Of a stretch of 64,000 nt of DNA, positions 9,967-18,534 are shown one piece after another. Each line of letters opens with the position of its first letter. Position 1 is the stretch's first letter. The translations under genes and the position numbers were made by a program. Below the pieces are notes generated by a model. It was not told the origin of the DNA, did not search any database, and saw only the letters and a list, made by a program, of their open reading frames with translations. Source of the stretch: an uncultured Lachnospiraceae bacterium (GTDB taxonomy: Bacteria; Bacillota; Clostridia; Lachnospirales; Lachnospiraceae); NCBI GenBank assembly GCA_910579425.1, contig CAJTVL010000010.1, forward strand, positions 19,212-83,211. The letters run 5' to 3'.

Positions 9967-11839
9967 GCAGAAAGAATCAAAAAGCATGTTACACAGCATC
10001 AAAGCCCTGGCAGCGATCCACCGGATCGGTTTTCGTCTGCTGAAAAGGATTCACGGCGTGGACAGCGCCATTATCCCTCTGCATATGCTGGAGGTCTGCC
10101 TCTCTCTGGCCCGGATCTATGCAGAGCTGTTCCTGACGGCGGAGCTCATTGACGCTTTGCTTGCAAAAGATTTCAGGCAGACGGCGGGATTTGCGGCGGC
10201 GCTGTTGCTTACGAACCTTCTTTTTGGTGTGGCGGTGGACTTAAATAAGAGAAAATTCCGCGGGATGAAGAACAAGCTGTGGCTCATTTTTTATGTGTGG
10301 CTGCGGGAGAAGTCCTTTTCCCTGGATTATGAGACTATGGAAAACCCCGGGATTTCGGAAAAGATTCTTTTTTCCGAGAGAACCTCGGATATGTACGGAG
10401 GGCTTGGAATTCTGCTGTACCATTACTGTGAGATTTTCAGGTCGCTCCTCCATGTGATCTGTTCGGTCTCCATGGTGATTTATCTGTGTCTGGCAGAGCC
10501 CGCCGGGGCGTCAGGCTTTTTGGGGTACCTGACCCGCCCGGCTTTCTCCCTGCTTCTATTCGCAGGGGTGCTTGCGGGGCTGATGGCCTGTTCTTTTCAG
10601 GTATTTGGACGCTTTGCCCGGAAACAAAAGGAAATCTTTGATTCCCACACGGGTGTTGAAAACAGGCTGTCGTACTTTCTCTCACAGATTTACAGGAATG
10701 CAAAGGCGGCTAAAATGATCCGGATCTATGGCATGGAGGACATGATCCTGGAAAACACTATGGCGAATAATAACGAATCCATGGCATATTTTGGGCGGAT
10801 GTGCAAGGTGCAGCAGCAGGAGGGGGATGCCAATAAGCTTGTGAGCAGCTTTTTTACCGTCGCCTCTTATCTGCTGGTGGCCGCAAAGACGGTGACGGGA
10901 GCCGTCACGGTGGGAGCCTTTACCCGGTATGCCGGGGCCCTGAATCAGTTTGGAAACGCCTGCTTTACCATCATATCCAGCCACGGGGAGCTTCGCAAGA
11001 TTTCCACCTATATGGAGGGCTTTCTGGACTTCCTGGATACAAAGAGCATCCATGAAAAGGGCTCCATTCCGGTGGAAAAGCGCGAAGACGGGGAGTATGA
11101 GCTTGCCTTTGAAAATGTGAGTTTTCACTATCCGGGAAAGGAGGAGCTGGTGCTGAAAGAGGTGAACTGCAGGCTCCGCATCCGGGGAAAGCTGGCGGTG
11201 GTGGGCCGAAACGGCGCGGGCAAGACCACCTTTATCAAGCTCCTGTGCAGACTCTACGAACCTACCCAGGGGCGCATCACCTTAAACGGTGTGGATATCC
11301 GCAAGTATGACGAGGAGGAATACCGCCGGCTTTTTGGCGTAGTGTTCCAGGATTTCAGGCTCTTTGCCTTTCCCGTGTGGGAAAACATTACCGCAGGCTT
11401 TGCGCGCAGCGATGAGCGGATCTGGGAGGCACTGCGGCAGGCGGATGCCGGGGAGCTGGCAAAGCGGCTGCCCCAGGAACTTGACACCTTTCTTTACAAA
11501 AATGTGGAGGACGGAGTGGAAATCAGCGGCGGAGAGGCCCAGAAGCTGGCCCTGGCCAGGGCCCTGTATAAGGACGCCCCGGTGGTGATCCTGGACGAGC
11601 CCACAGCGGCCCTTGACCCAAAAGCGGAGGCGGAAATTTACGCCCACTTTAACAAGATGGTGGAGGGAAGAACCAGCATTTATATTTCCCACAGAATGAG
11701 CAGCTGCCGGTTCTGCGACGATATTATTGTATTCGAGGACGGGCGGATCGTGGAGCGGGGCAGCCATGAGACGCTTTTTGCCGCAGGGGGAAGCTACGCC
11801 AGGATGTGGAATGCACAGGCCAGGTATTATGAGGGGTGA
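9959..11839 (+). CDS. ABC transporter, fused permease/ATPase half-transporter 2
   Basis: A 626-residue half-transporter related to the preceding one. Transmembrane segments lie in the first ~330 residues, then Walker A GRNGAGKTT, signature ISGGEAQKLALARAL and Walker B VVILDEPTAALDP. The start ATG at 9959 has AGGAGAG in front and overlaps the previous stop; a longer in-frame reading from 9896 would lie inside the upstream gene and is rejected. Both ATPase domains look catalytically complete. Substrate is unknown. Confidence 0.9.
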   Translation: MHKQKESKSMLHSIKALAAIHRIGFRLLKRIHGVDSAIIPLHMLEVCLSLARIYAELFLTAELIDALLAKDFRQTAGFAAALLLTNLLFGVAVDLNKRKFRGMKNKLWLIFYVWLREKSFSLDYETMENPGISEKILFSERTSDMYGGLGILLYHYCEIFRSLLHVICSVSMVIYLCLAEPAGASGFLGYLTRPAFSLLLFAGVLAGLMACSFQVFGRFARKQKEIFDSHTGVENRLSYFLSQIYRNAKAAKMIRIYGMEDMILENTMANNNESMAYFGRMCKVQQQEGDANKLVSSFFTVASYLLVAAKTVTGAVTVGAFTRYAGALNQFGNACFTIISSHGELRKISTYMEGFLDFLDTKSIHEKGSIPVEKREDGEYELAFENVSFHYPGKEELVLKEVNCRLRIRGKLAVVGRNGAGKTTFIKLLCRLYEPTQGRITLNGVDIRKYDEEEYRRLFGVVFQDFRLFAFPVWENITAGFARSDERIWEALRQADAGELAKRLPQELDTFLYKNVEDGVEISGGEAQKLALARALYKDAPVVILDEPTAALDPKAEAEIYAHFNKMVEGRTSIYISHRMSSCRFCDDIIVFEDGRIVERGSHETLFAAGGSYARMWNAQARYYEG

Positions 11840-11853
11840 GGGGATAGTATCCC

Positions 11854-12021
11854 CTACATCCTATCCTTCATAGACTTAACATACTCCCCGATATACCCCG
11901 GCGCATCCTTCCCGTATTTTTCAAGGAGCTTTACTATGGCCTGGTGGGTAATTCTTATGCAGAGAGTATTCAGTCGGTAATCACGCTTGATGATTTGTTT
12001 GCAATGTGATTTGTAATTCAC
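11854..12021 (-). CDS. Small hypothetical protein, possibly ribbon-helix-helix-like
   Basis: A short basic reading frame, 55 residues from GTG 12021 (64 from ATG 12048). The GTG is preferred because AAAGGG lies 7 bases upstream and the candidate promoter would put the transcript start almost on the ATG. The central RITHQAIVKLLEKYGKD followed by a helix is loosely like small DNA-binding proteins, but the family is not recognised. It stands alone and converges with the ABC operon. It could also be a spurious frame. Confidence 0.4.
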   Translation of the reverse strand: MNYKSHCKQIIKRDYRLNTLCIRITHQAIVKLLEKYGKDAPGYIGEYVKSMKDRM

Positions 12022-12052
12022 AGAATTACCCTTTCTTAAACTGCTCATTTAG

Positions 12053-12081
12053 TGTATAATGAAACCTGTGGCAAAGGACAA
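12053..12081 (-). promoter_or_regulatory. Candidate sigma-A promoter for the small minus-strand gene
   Basis: On the minus strand TTGTCC (12076-12081) is followed after exactly 17 bases by TATACA (12053-12058). The expected start is near 12046, leaving about 25 bases of leader before GTG 12021. Confidence 0.5.
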
Positions 12082-12191
12082 AGTCAAAATTTGCCATTCA
12101 TGTATACTGTAAATGGGTGTTTTTTTGATGTATGAATGGATTAAAGCGCCGCGAAGCGGTTCATGGATAGTTAGAATAGGAGTATTGGTTA

Positions 12192-13412
12192 GTGAACGAA
12201 GAATTTCATAAGGAAGAGGAGACCAGGCAGCGTCACAGGCAGCGGATTGAGCAGATGCAGCGCAGCAAAAGGAGACAGATGGTTTTTCGCAGGTGCATCA
12301 CAAGATATATCCCGGCTGCGGCAGGCCTTTTTATTTTGTCTGCCCTGGTGTTTGGTACCATTAAAAATTTTCATCATACAGAAGAGGGAGCTTTGAAGCG
12401 GCAGGAAAGCGGGGAGGATACGAAAGAGGAGGAAATTATCTGGAGAGAGGATACGCCGGGCAGCCCGGAAGGTAGTAAAGCGGACTTACAGCAAAATCCG
12501 GAAGCGGAAGGCATGGGCGGCGAAGCCGGGCAGGAGTCCGGGACAAAAGCATCGGAGGGGGAAACCTCACAGGGCGACGGCTTAAGGAAGGACGGGGAAG
12601 GAAAATATACGGCAAGCAAAACCTCTCAGACCAGGCAGGTAGGGGATGAGATTCTCAGCGAATACGCTATTTTTATTGACCGTGACAGTCAAGAGGTTCT
12701 TGCGGAAAAAGGCGGGTTTACGGTCATTAATCCGGCTTCCATGACCAAAATTCTGACGGTGCTGGTGGCGGCGGAGCATATCAAAGAAGAAGATCTGGAT
12801 GATACCATAATCATGACGCCTGAGATCACAGATTATGGATATATCCACAAATGCAGTGCCGCCGGTTTTGTCAAGGGGGAGGAAGTGAGTGTCAGGGATC
12901 TGTTTTACGGTACCATCCTGCCCTCCGGTGCAGATGCCGCAGTGGGGCTTGCGGTTTATGTGGCGGGAGACCAGGATTCCTTTGTGGAGCTGATGAATGA
13001 GAAGCTTAAGGAGCTGGGGCTTTCGGATACGGCGCACTTCACCAACTGTGTGGGGGTTTATGACGAGGATCACTACTGCAGCGCCTATGATATGGCCATG
13101 ATTTTGGAAGCGGCCCTGGATAATGAACTGTGCCGGGAAATCCTTTCCACCCGGATCCATACCATTCCCGAAAAGGAGGAACATCCCGACGGCCTGGAGA
13201 TGAGCAACTGGTTTTTGCGCAGGATTGAGGATAAGGAATACGGGGGCAAGGTGCTTGGGGGAAAAACCGGCTATGTGGAGCAGTCCGGAAGCTGCGCCGC
13301 CAGCTTTGGGGAAAATGCAGGCAACAATTATATCTGTGTGACAGTGAAGGCGGGCAGCCCTTTTCAGTGTGTGAACGACCACGCCCTGCTTTACAATGAA
13401 TACGGAACATAA
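12192..13412 (+). CDS. D-alanyl-D-alanine carboxypeptidase, membrane-anchored (DacA/PBP5-like)
   Basis: A 406-residue serine peptidase that trims the terminal D-Ala from peptidoglycan side chains. GTG start with AGGAG upstream. One N-terminal transmembrane segment (about 36-56) is followed by a disordered acidic/polar linker (about 60-150) and the catalytic domain. That domain has S183-M-T-K186, the S245-G-A motif and K358-T-G. The membrane anchor is N-terminal rather than the C-terminal amphipathic helix usual for PBP5. It reads in the same direction as rarA, 26 bases before it. Confidence 0.88.
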   Translation: MNEEFHKEEETRQRHRQRIEQMQRSKRRQMVFRRCITRYIPAAAGLFILSALVFGTIKNFHHTEEGALKRQESGEDTKEEEIIWREDTPGSPEGSKADLQQNPEAEGMGGEAGQESGTKASEGETSQGDGLRKDGEGKYTASKTSQTRQVGDEILSEYAIFIDRDSQEVLAEKGGFTVINPASMTKILTVLVAAEHIKEEDLDDTIIMTPEITDYGYIHKCSAAGFVKGEEVSVRDLFYGTILPSGADAAVGLAVYVAGDQDSFVELMNEKLKELGLSDTAHFTNCVGVYDEDHYCSAYDMAMILEAALDNELCREILSTRIHTIPEKEEHPDGLEMSNWFLRRIEDKEYGGKVLGGKTGYVEQSGSCAASFGENAGNNYICVTVKAGSPFQCVNDHALLYNEYGT

Positions 13413-13438
13413 CCTTTTGAAACGGAAATGAGGCAGCA

Positions 13439-14767
13439 ATGGATTTATTTGATTATATGCGTAGCACGAATATGGAAAAGGAGTCTCCCCTAGCGGCCAG
13501 GCTTCGGCCCACCACCCTGGAGGAGGTGGTGGGACAGCAGCATATTATAGGGAGGGATAAGCTTTTGTATCGCGCCATCAAGGCGGACAAGCTTAGCTCC
13601 CTTATTTTTTACGGCCCTCCCGGTACGGGAAAGACCACTCTGGCAAAGGTCATCGCAAATACCACCAGCGCGGAATTTACCCAGATCAACGCCACTGTGG
13701 CAGGGAAAAAGGACATGGAAGAGGTGGTGAAAAAAGCCAAGGACATTCTGGGAATGTACGGGAAGAAGACCATCCTTTTCATCGACGAGATCCATCGGTT
13801 CAATAAAGGTCAGCAGGATTATCTGCTTCCCTTTGTGGAGGACGGCACCCTGATTCTGATCGGAGCCACCACGGAAAATCCATATTTTGAAGTAAATAAT
13901 GCCCTGATTTCCCGCTCTATTATCTTTGAACTCCATCCCCTGAGCGCGGAGGATATTAGGGAACTGCTCAGAAGAGCGGTGTATGATAAGGAAAAGGGCA
14001 TGGGAGTCTACGATGCGGTGATCGAGGAGGACGCCATGGAATTTCTGGCCGACCTTGCCGGGGGAGATGCAAGGAGCGCTTTGAATGCGGTGGAACTGGG
14101 CATTATGACCACGGACCGCCTGGAGGATGGAAAGATACATATCACCCTGGAGGTTGCCCAGGAATGCATTCAGAAACGGGCCCTTCGATATGATAAGTCC
14201 GGGGACAATCACTATGATACGGTGTCGGCCTTTATCAAAAGTATGCGGGGCTCCGACCCGGACGCGGCGGTCTACTATCTTGCCCGGATGCTCTATGCCG
14301 GGGAAAGCGTCACCTTTATCGCAAGAAGGATCATGATCTGCGCCGCGGAGGATGTGGGGATTGCGGATCCCCAGGCGCTTTCCGTGGCGGTGAATGCGTC
14401 CCTGGCAGTGGAACGCATAGGGATGCCGGAGGCTCAGATCATTCTTTCAGAGGCGGCTATCTATGTGGCCTGCGCGCCCAAAAGCAATGCCTGCGTCAGG
14501 GCCATCGGGGAGGCAGACCAGTCAGTCAGGGAGCAGGGAAATCTGCCGATCCCGGTGCATTTGCAGGACGCCCATTACAAGGGAGCCGCCAGGCTGGGAC
14601 ACGGCCAGGGGTATCTCTATGCCCATGATTACCCTGGCCATTACGTGAAACAGCAGTATTTGCCCTATGAGCTGAATGGAAAGGAATTTTATCACCCCTC
14701 GGGGAACGGCTATGAGGCGAAGGTCAGGGAGCATATGAAGCGGCTGAAGGAAAGTGAGAAGCTCTAG
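13439..14767 (+). CDS. rarA: Replication-associated recombination protein A (MgsA/RarA)
   Basis: A 442-residue AAA+ ATPase that acts at stalled replication forks and interacts with SSB in studied bacteria. Walker A is GPPGTGKTT (residues 59-67), Walker B ILFIDEIHRF, sensor 1 IGATTENP. The C-terminal tetramerisation region (SVREQGNLPIPVHLQDAHY onward) is present, so the protein is full length. Orthologue identity is clear. Confidence 0.96.
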   Translation: MDLFDYMRSTNMEKESPLAARLRPTTLEEVVGQQHIIGRDKLLYRAIKADKLSSLIFYGPPGTGKTTLAKVIANTTSAEFTQINATVAGKKDMEEVVKKAKDILGMYGKKTILFIDEIHRFNKGQQDYLLPFVEDGTLILIGATTENPYFEVNNALISRSIIFELHPLSAEDIRELLRRAVYDKEKGMGVYDAVIEEDAMEFLADLAGGDARSALNAVELGIMTTDRLEDGKIHITLEVAQECIQKRALRYDKSGDNHYDTVSAFIKSMRGSDPDAAVYYLARMLYAGESVTFIARRIMICAAEDVGIADPQALSVAVNASLAVERIGMPEAQIILSEAAIYVACAPKSNACVRAIGEADQSVREQGNLPIPVHLQDAHYKGAARLGHGQGYLYAHDYPGHYVKQQYLPYELNGKEFYHPSGNGYEAKVREHMKRLKESEKL

Positions 14768-14860
14768 CAGCGCGCAGGAAAGGAAGCGGTTCGGCTGTTG
14801 GCCGAAGCTTCCTGTTGGGGCAAAGTAAGAAAACCAGAAAAGCAGAGGGAAAGAGAACCT

Positions 14861-16897
14861 ATGAGTATAGATGAAAAGAGAGAAGAAGAGTTGAGAGAAG
14901 AGGAGCCGTTTGCAGAGGAAGCGCAGGAGGGAGATGTGGCAGGGGAAGGGCTGCTGGAGGAAGAGCTGATCAGCGGGGAATTTGCACCGGAACCCGGAGG
15001 CGCGGAAGGACGGACCTCTTCCAAAAAGAAAGCATCTCTGAAAAAGGCCAAAAAGAAAGCGGTTCGAAAGAAAGCAGGGACGAAAAAGCCGGAAAAGGAA
15101 AAAGCCAGGAAGCTGACCAAAAGGGTTTCTCTTTTGATGGGAGGGGTTTTTGCGGCGGCAGGAGCTGCAGCGGTCTTTGTATTTCTTTTTATGAAGGACA
15201 CAAACGAAGAAGTGCCGCAGATCACACTGCCACAGATCGCCCATGAGGTACAGCCCGAGATAGAGGAAGAGACGGATATAGGAAGCGGTGTGCTGGATCA
15301 TATCATCACCGCAGGCAATGCGGTTTGGGATTCCTTTCACCGCCGTCCGGAAAGCTTTGAGCTGACAGACGGGAACGAGGCGGATTTTGCAGACGTTACC
15401 GAGTGCCTGATTGATCCCGGGACCAGAAAGATCTCTGTAAAGGCGCAGGGGGAGGGGATTCCCAAAAGCGATGATAAGTTTTATTATCTTTTTGCATTAA
15501 ATACCTATGAAAACAGTATCCCGGAGAATGCGGAGTATCTGGATCGGGATTATAAGGATAAAGAGGTGGAGATGTCCGCTGCCCTTAACTATAATCATTC
15601 CGCCACCCGGCTTTTTAAGAAGTTTGTGGTTGCTGTGAAAAAGGACGGCAAATATCTGCCTGTGACCACCCCCAGATACATCACCAACCCGGAGGCCATT
15701 GCCAAATATACCTCCGTATTCCAGCAGCCGAAATCCATTAAGGGTCTTTTGGTAGACCCTTCAAGACTGGCAGGAAGCGAGCTGGACGATTTGGGAGTCA
15801 AGCAGGCGGCTTACAATATCCCCGTGGCAAGGCTGCTTGGCCCTACCACCAACCCCTCCTACCCTTCCATCCAGTATACCTATGACGGAAGGACTTATAC
15901 CCTGAACGGACAGGTGGTGGCGGAATACGACATTATTTTCGGCACGCTTACCAGGAAGGGGATCACTACCACTGCGATCATTCTGAACAATTATTCCTCT
16001 GCTTACCAGCAGCTGATCCATCCCCAGGCAAGGGGAGGCGGCTCGGCTCCCTACTATATGTTTAACGGGGCGGAGGAGTCGGGCGTGGAATACATGGCGG
16101 CCATTGCTACCTTTCTGGCGGAGCGGTATTCCGACAATAACCGGGGCCGGATCTCCAACTGGGTAATCGCCAACGAGATCAACGCCCGCAAGGAGTGGAA
16201 CCATATGGCTTACGTTGATGTGGAGACCTATGTGGAGGAATACGCCAGAGCCTTCCGTGTTTTTTATAATGCCATCAAGAGCGTGAGCAGCAGCGCAAGG
16301 GTCTATATCTCCTTAGACCAGCAGTGGGACAGGAATATCAAGAACAATACCAACTATGACGGGCGGGATATTCTGGATGCGTTTAACCGGAATATTTCTT
16401 CCAAGGGAAATTTGGACTGGGGCGTGGCCCAGCATCCCTACAATGTGCCCCTTACGGAGTCCCGGATCTGGAAGGCCTCCAAATATGTGGAGCACAATGC
16501 GGGCACTTCTATGATTACCATGGAAAATATTGAGGTTCTGGTGAATTATCTGCGGCAGGAGCAGTTCCGCAAGGAGGACGGAAGTGTGCGCAGCATCCTG
16601 ATCAGCGAGCTTGGCTATACCTCAAGCTCGGGACAGGCCCTTCAGGCGGCGGCCTTTGCCTACGCCTATTACAAGATGGAGGCCTACAGTGAGATCGACG
16701 GTTTCTTACTGAACCGGGAAACGGACGCCGGGGAAGAGGTGTCCCAGGGACTGGCCTTTGGCCTGACGGACGCAGGCGGCGGGCGCAAGCAGATTTATAA
16801 CGTGTTCAAATACATAGATACGCCGGAGCGGGATAACTATACGAATTTTGCCAAGGAGATCATAGGGATTTCAAGCTGGGGGGAGATTGTGAGGTAA
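14861..16897 (+). CDS. Membrane-anchored glycosidase-like protein (DUF5722-type)
   Basis: A 678-residue type II membrane protein. An acidic then lysine-rich cytoplasmic tail (about 1-85) precedes one transmembrane helix (about 88-110), so the large C-terminal domain is outside the cell. That domain resembles the DUF5722 family, related to clan GH-A TIM barrels. Candidate acid/base Glu is in WVIANEINAR and candidate nucleophile Glu in ILISELGYTSS, at the spacing expected of such barrels. ATG 14861 is chosen over upstream in-frame TTG codons because of AGAGGGA. Substrate unknown. Confidence 0.7.
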   Translation: MSIDEKREEELREEEPFAEEAQEGDVAGEGLLEEELISGEFAPEPGGAEGRTSSKKKASLKKAKKKAVRKKAGTKKPEKEKARKLTKRVSLLMGGVFAAAGAAAVFVFLFMKDTNEEVPQITLPQIAHEVQPEIEEETDIGSGVLDHIITAGNAVWDSFHRRPESFELTDGNEADFADVTECLIDPGTRKISVKAQGEGIPKSDDKFYYLFALNTYENSIPENAEYLDRDYKDKEVEMSAALNYNHSATRLFKKFVVAVKKDGKYLPVTTPRYITNPEAIAKYTSVFQQPKSIKGLLVDPSRLAGSELDDLGVKQAAYNIPVARLLGPTTNPSYPSIQYTYDGRTYTLNGQVVAEYDIIFGTLTRKGITTTAIILNNYSSAYQQLIHPQARGGGSAPYYMFNGAEESGVEYMAAIATFLAERYSDNNRGRISNWVIANEINARKEWNHMAYVDVETYVEEYARAFRVFYNAIKSVSSSARVYISLDQQWDRNIKNNTNYDGRDILDAFNRNISSKGNLDWGVAQHPYNVPLTESRIWKASKYVEHNAGTSMITMENIEVLVNYLRQEQFRKEDGSVRSILISELGYTSSSGQALQAAAFAYAYYKMEAYSEIDGFLLNRETDAGEEVSQGLAFGLTDAGGGRKQIYNVFKYIDTPERDNYTNFAKEIIGISSWGEIVR

Positions 16898-16936
16898 ATG
16901 CGATAGCCGAGGAGGGGGAAAATTGAAGACAGACGT

Positions 16937-17986
16937 ATGGTAGATAATGGGGATTATTTTGTGATAAACCGTGCGAGACAGTACGGAAAGACTACGATTC
17001 TGCGGGCGTTAAGTGTCTGTTTGCAAGATATGTATCGCGTGATCTTTATTGATTTTCAGAGAATGAGCACAGAAGATTATGCGGATGAATATGCGTTTTC
17101 AACTGCTTTTGGAGATTCCGTTTATAAGTTTTTTTCCGTGAGAGGAAAGCTGGCAGAAAAGGATATAGCATTCGGTTTGGAACAGATGAAAAACGCAATG
17201 CAGGAGAAAAGCTTTCGGTTAAGGGGACTGTTTGATAGTTTAAATGCGCTCTGTAAGGCTTCCTGCAAACGGGTGGTATTGCTGATCGACGAGGTGGACA
17301 GCGCTGTCAATAATCAGGTTTTTCTGGATTTTCTTGCACAGCTTCGCAGTTATTATCTGGAAAGGGAAGAGGTTTCTACTTTTTATTCCGTTATATTGGC
17401 AGGGGTGTATGATATATGTCGCAAGGAGGGACCCATCGCAGATGGGAGGATTCCTTACGACCTGCGTGCGCATCAGCGCACTACATCTGCTATAAAAAAT
17501 ATGAAGCTTAAGATTAGGCCGGATGCCGAACACCGCTATAATAGCCCCTGGAATATTGCGGCGGATTTTAATGTTGACATGGACTTCAATTCAAGGGAAA
17601 TTGAGGGAATGCTTCAGGAATATGAAAAAGACTGCCAGACAGGTATGGATACTGATTTGATAGCAGGGCTCATTTATGATTATACATCCGGATATCCCTA
17701 TCTGGTGTCGAGACTTTGCCAGATCATGGATGAGGGTGTGGCAGTCACAGACAGGAACCTAGGGGCAGTCAGTTGGACGCGAGAAGGAATTTTGGATGCG
17801 GTTAAGGCACTGCTAAAAGAAAGCAGCACCTTGTTTGACGATATTAGAAAAAAGTTGGATGATTTTCCGGAACTGAGAAAGTGTATCAGTGGACTTTTGT
17901 TTGATGGAAGTAAAATCCCGTACAGCAGATATAACTATATTCTTGATGTGGGAATCATGTTTGGGTTTCTGAAGGAAGATTCTTGA
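16937..17986 (+). CDS. AAA-like ATP-binding protein, N-terminally short
   Basis: A 349-residue P-loop protein; the nucleotide site is INRARQYGKTT near residue 10-20 and Walker B is VVLLIDEVDSA. In relatives I remember, 20-30 residues including an HYMVD-like segment precede the RARQYGKTT motif; here the frame is closed by TAG at 16904. The strong RBS GGAGGGGG (16911-16918) is too far from ATG 16937 to be ideal and would instead suit an ATT codon at 16922. So the gene may be 5'-truncated or use a rare start. Family function is unknown; some relatives carry a C-terminal nuclease domain, absent here. Confidence 0.65.
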   Translation: MVDNGDYFVINRARQYGKTTILRALSVCLQDMYRVIFIDFQRMSTEDYADEYAFSTAFGDSVYKFFSVRGKLAEKDIAFGLEQMKNAMQEKSFRLRGLFDSLNALCKASCKRVVLLIDEVDSAVNNQVFLDFLAQLRSYYLEREEVSTFYSVILAGVYDICRKEGPIADGRIPYDLRAHQRTTSAIKNMKLKIRPDAEHRYNSPWNIAADFNVDMDFNSREIEGMLQEYEKDCQTGMDTDLIAGLIYDYTSGYPYLVSRLCQIMDEGVAVTDRNLGAVSWTREGILDAVKALLKESSTLFDDIRKKLDDFPELRKCISGLLFDGSKIPYSRYNYILDVGIMFGFLKEDS

Positions 17987-17995
17987 ACATAAATT

Positions 17996-18511
17996 TTAAA
18001 AAAGCTCCCCGATCAAATACTGATAAATCTCCTGATTTTTTTCCATCCAGTTATCACAGATCGCTGCGGCGGTTTCCTCGGCCGGTACGGACAGGGTCAG
18101 ATCAATTAAAGTGACCCCTTTTTCTTTTGCCACAAGATGGGCCTCATATTCCCCGGAGGAAGCCTTCCGGTAGTCCGCCAGTACAGAATTTTCATTCCGC
18201 AGCTCGAAGGCGTTTTCCTTTAAATATTTGTCAATATCTTCCCGAATGCCGTGATGAATATCGTTTTGAAAAAAATTCAGCATCTTACGCCCTTCGTCGG
18301 TAATGCTTAGATGGGAACGGTTGCGGACAGACTGAGAGATCACAAGTTTGTCGTCAATCAGCTCGCCCATGGCCTGCTGGATATTAAGATAGTTTGTGGT
18401 ATATTCTCTGCCCAGAAGAAAATTGTTAATCTGGATTCTGGTCAGAGGGAAATCTACTCTGGCCAGCATATAGAGAATGATCAGTTTGTATAAAGTCATA
18501 AGTTCCTGCAT
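17996..18511 (-). CDS. DUF4364 family winged-helix protein
   Basis: A 171-residue protein with a predicted winged-helix N-terminal half (YKLIILYMLARVDFPLTRIQINNFLL, then LIDDKLVISQ, typical of the recognition region) and an alpha/beta C-terminal half. It matches the Clostridia family DUF4364, thought to be transcriptional regulators. It is the last gene of the minus-strand run from 21.3 kb and converges with the AAA-like gene. Confidence 0.8.
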   Translation of the reverse strand: MQELMTLYKLIILYMLARVDFPLTRIQINNFLLGREYTTNYLNIQQAMGELIDDKLVISQSVRNRSHLSITDEGRKMLNFFQNDIHHGIREDIDKYLKENAFELRNENSVLADYRKASSGEYEAHLVAKEKGVTLIDLTLSVPAEETAAAICDNWMEKNQEIYQYLIGELF

Positions 18512-18534
18512 ATGCCAATCGCCTTTCTTTTGTT

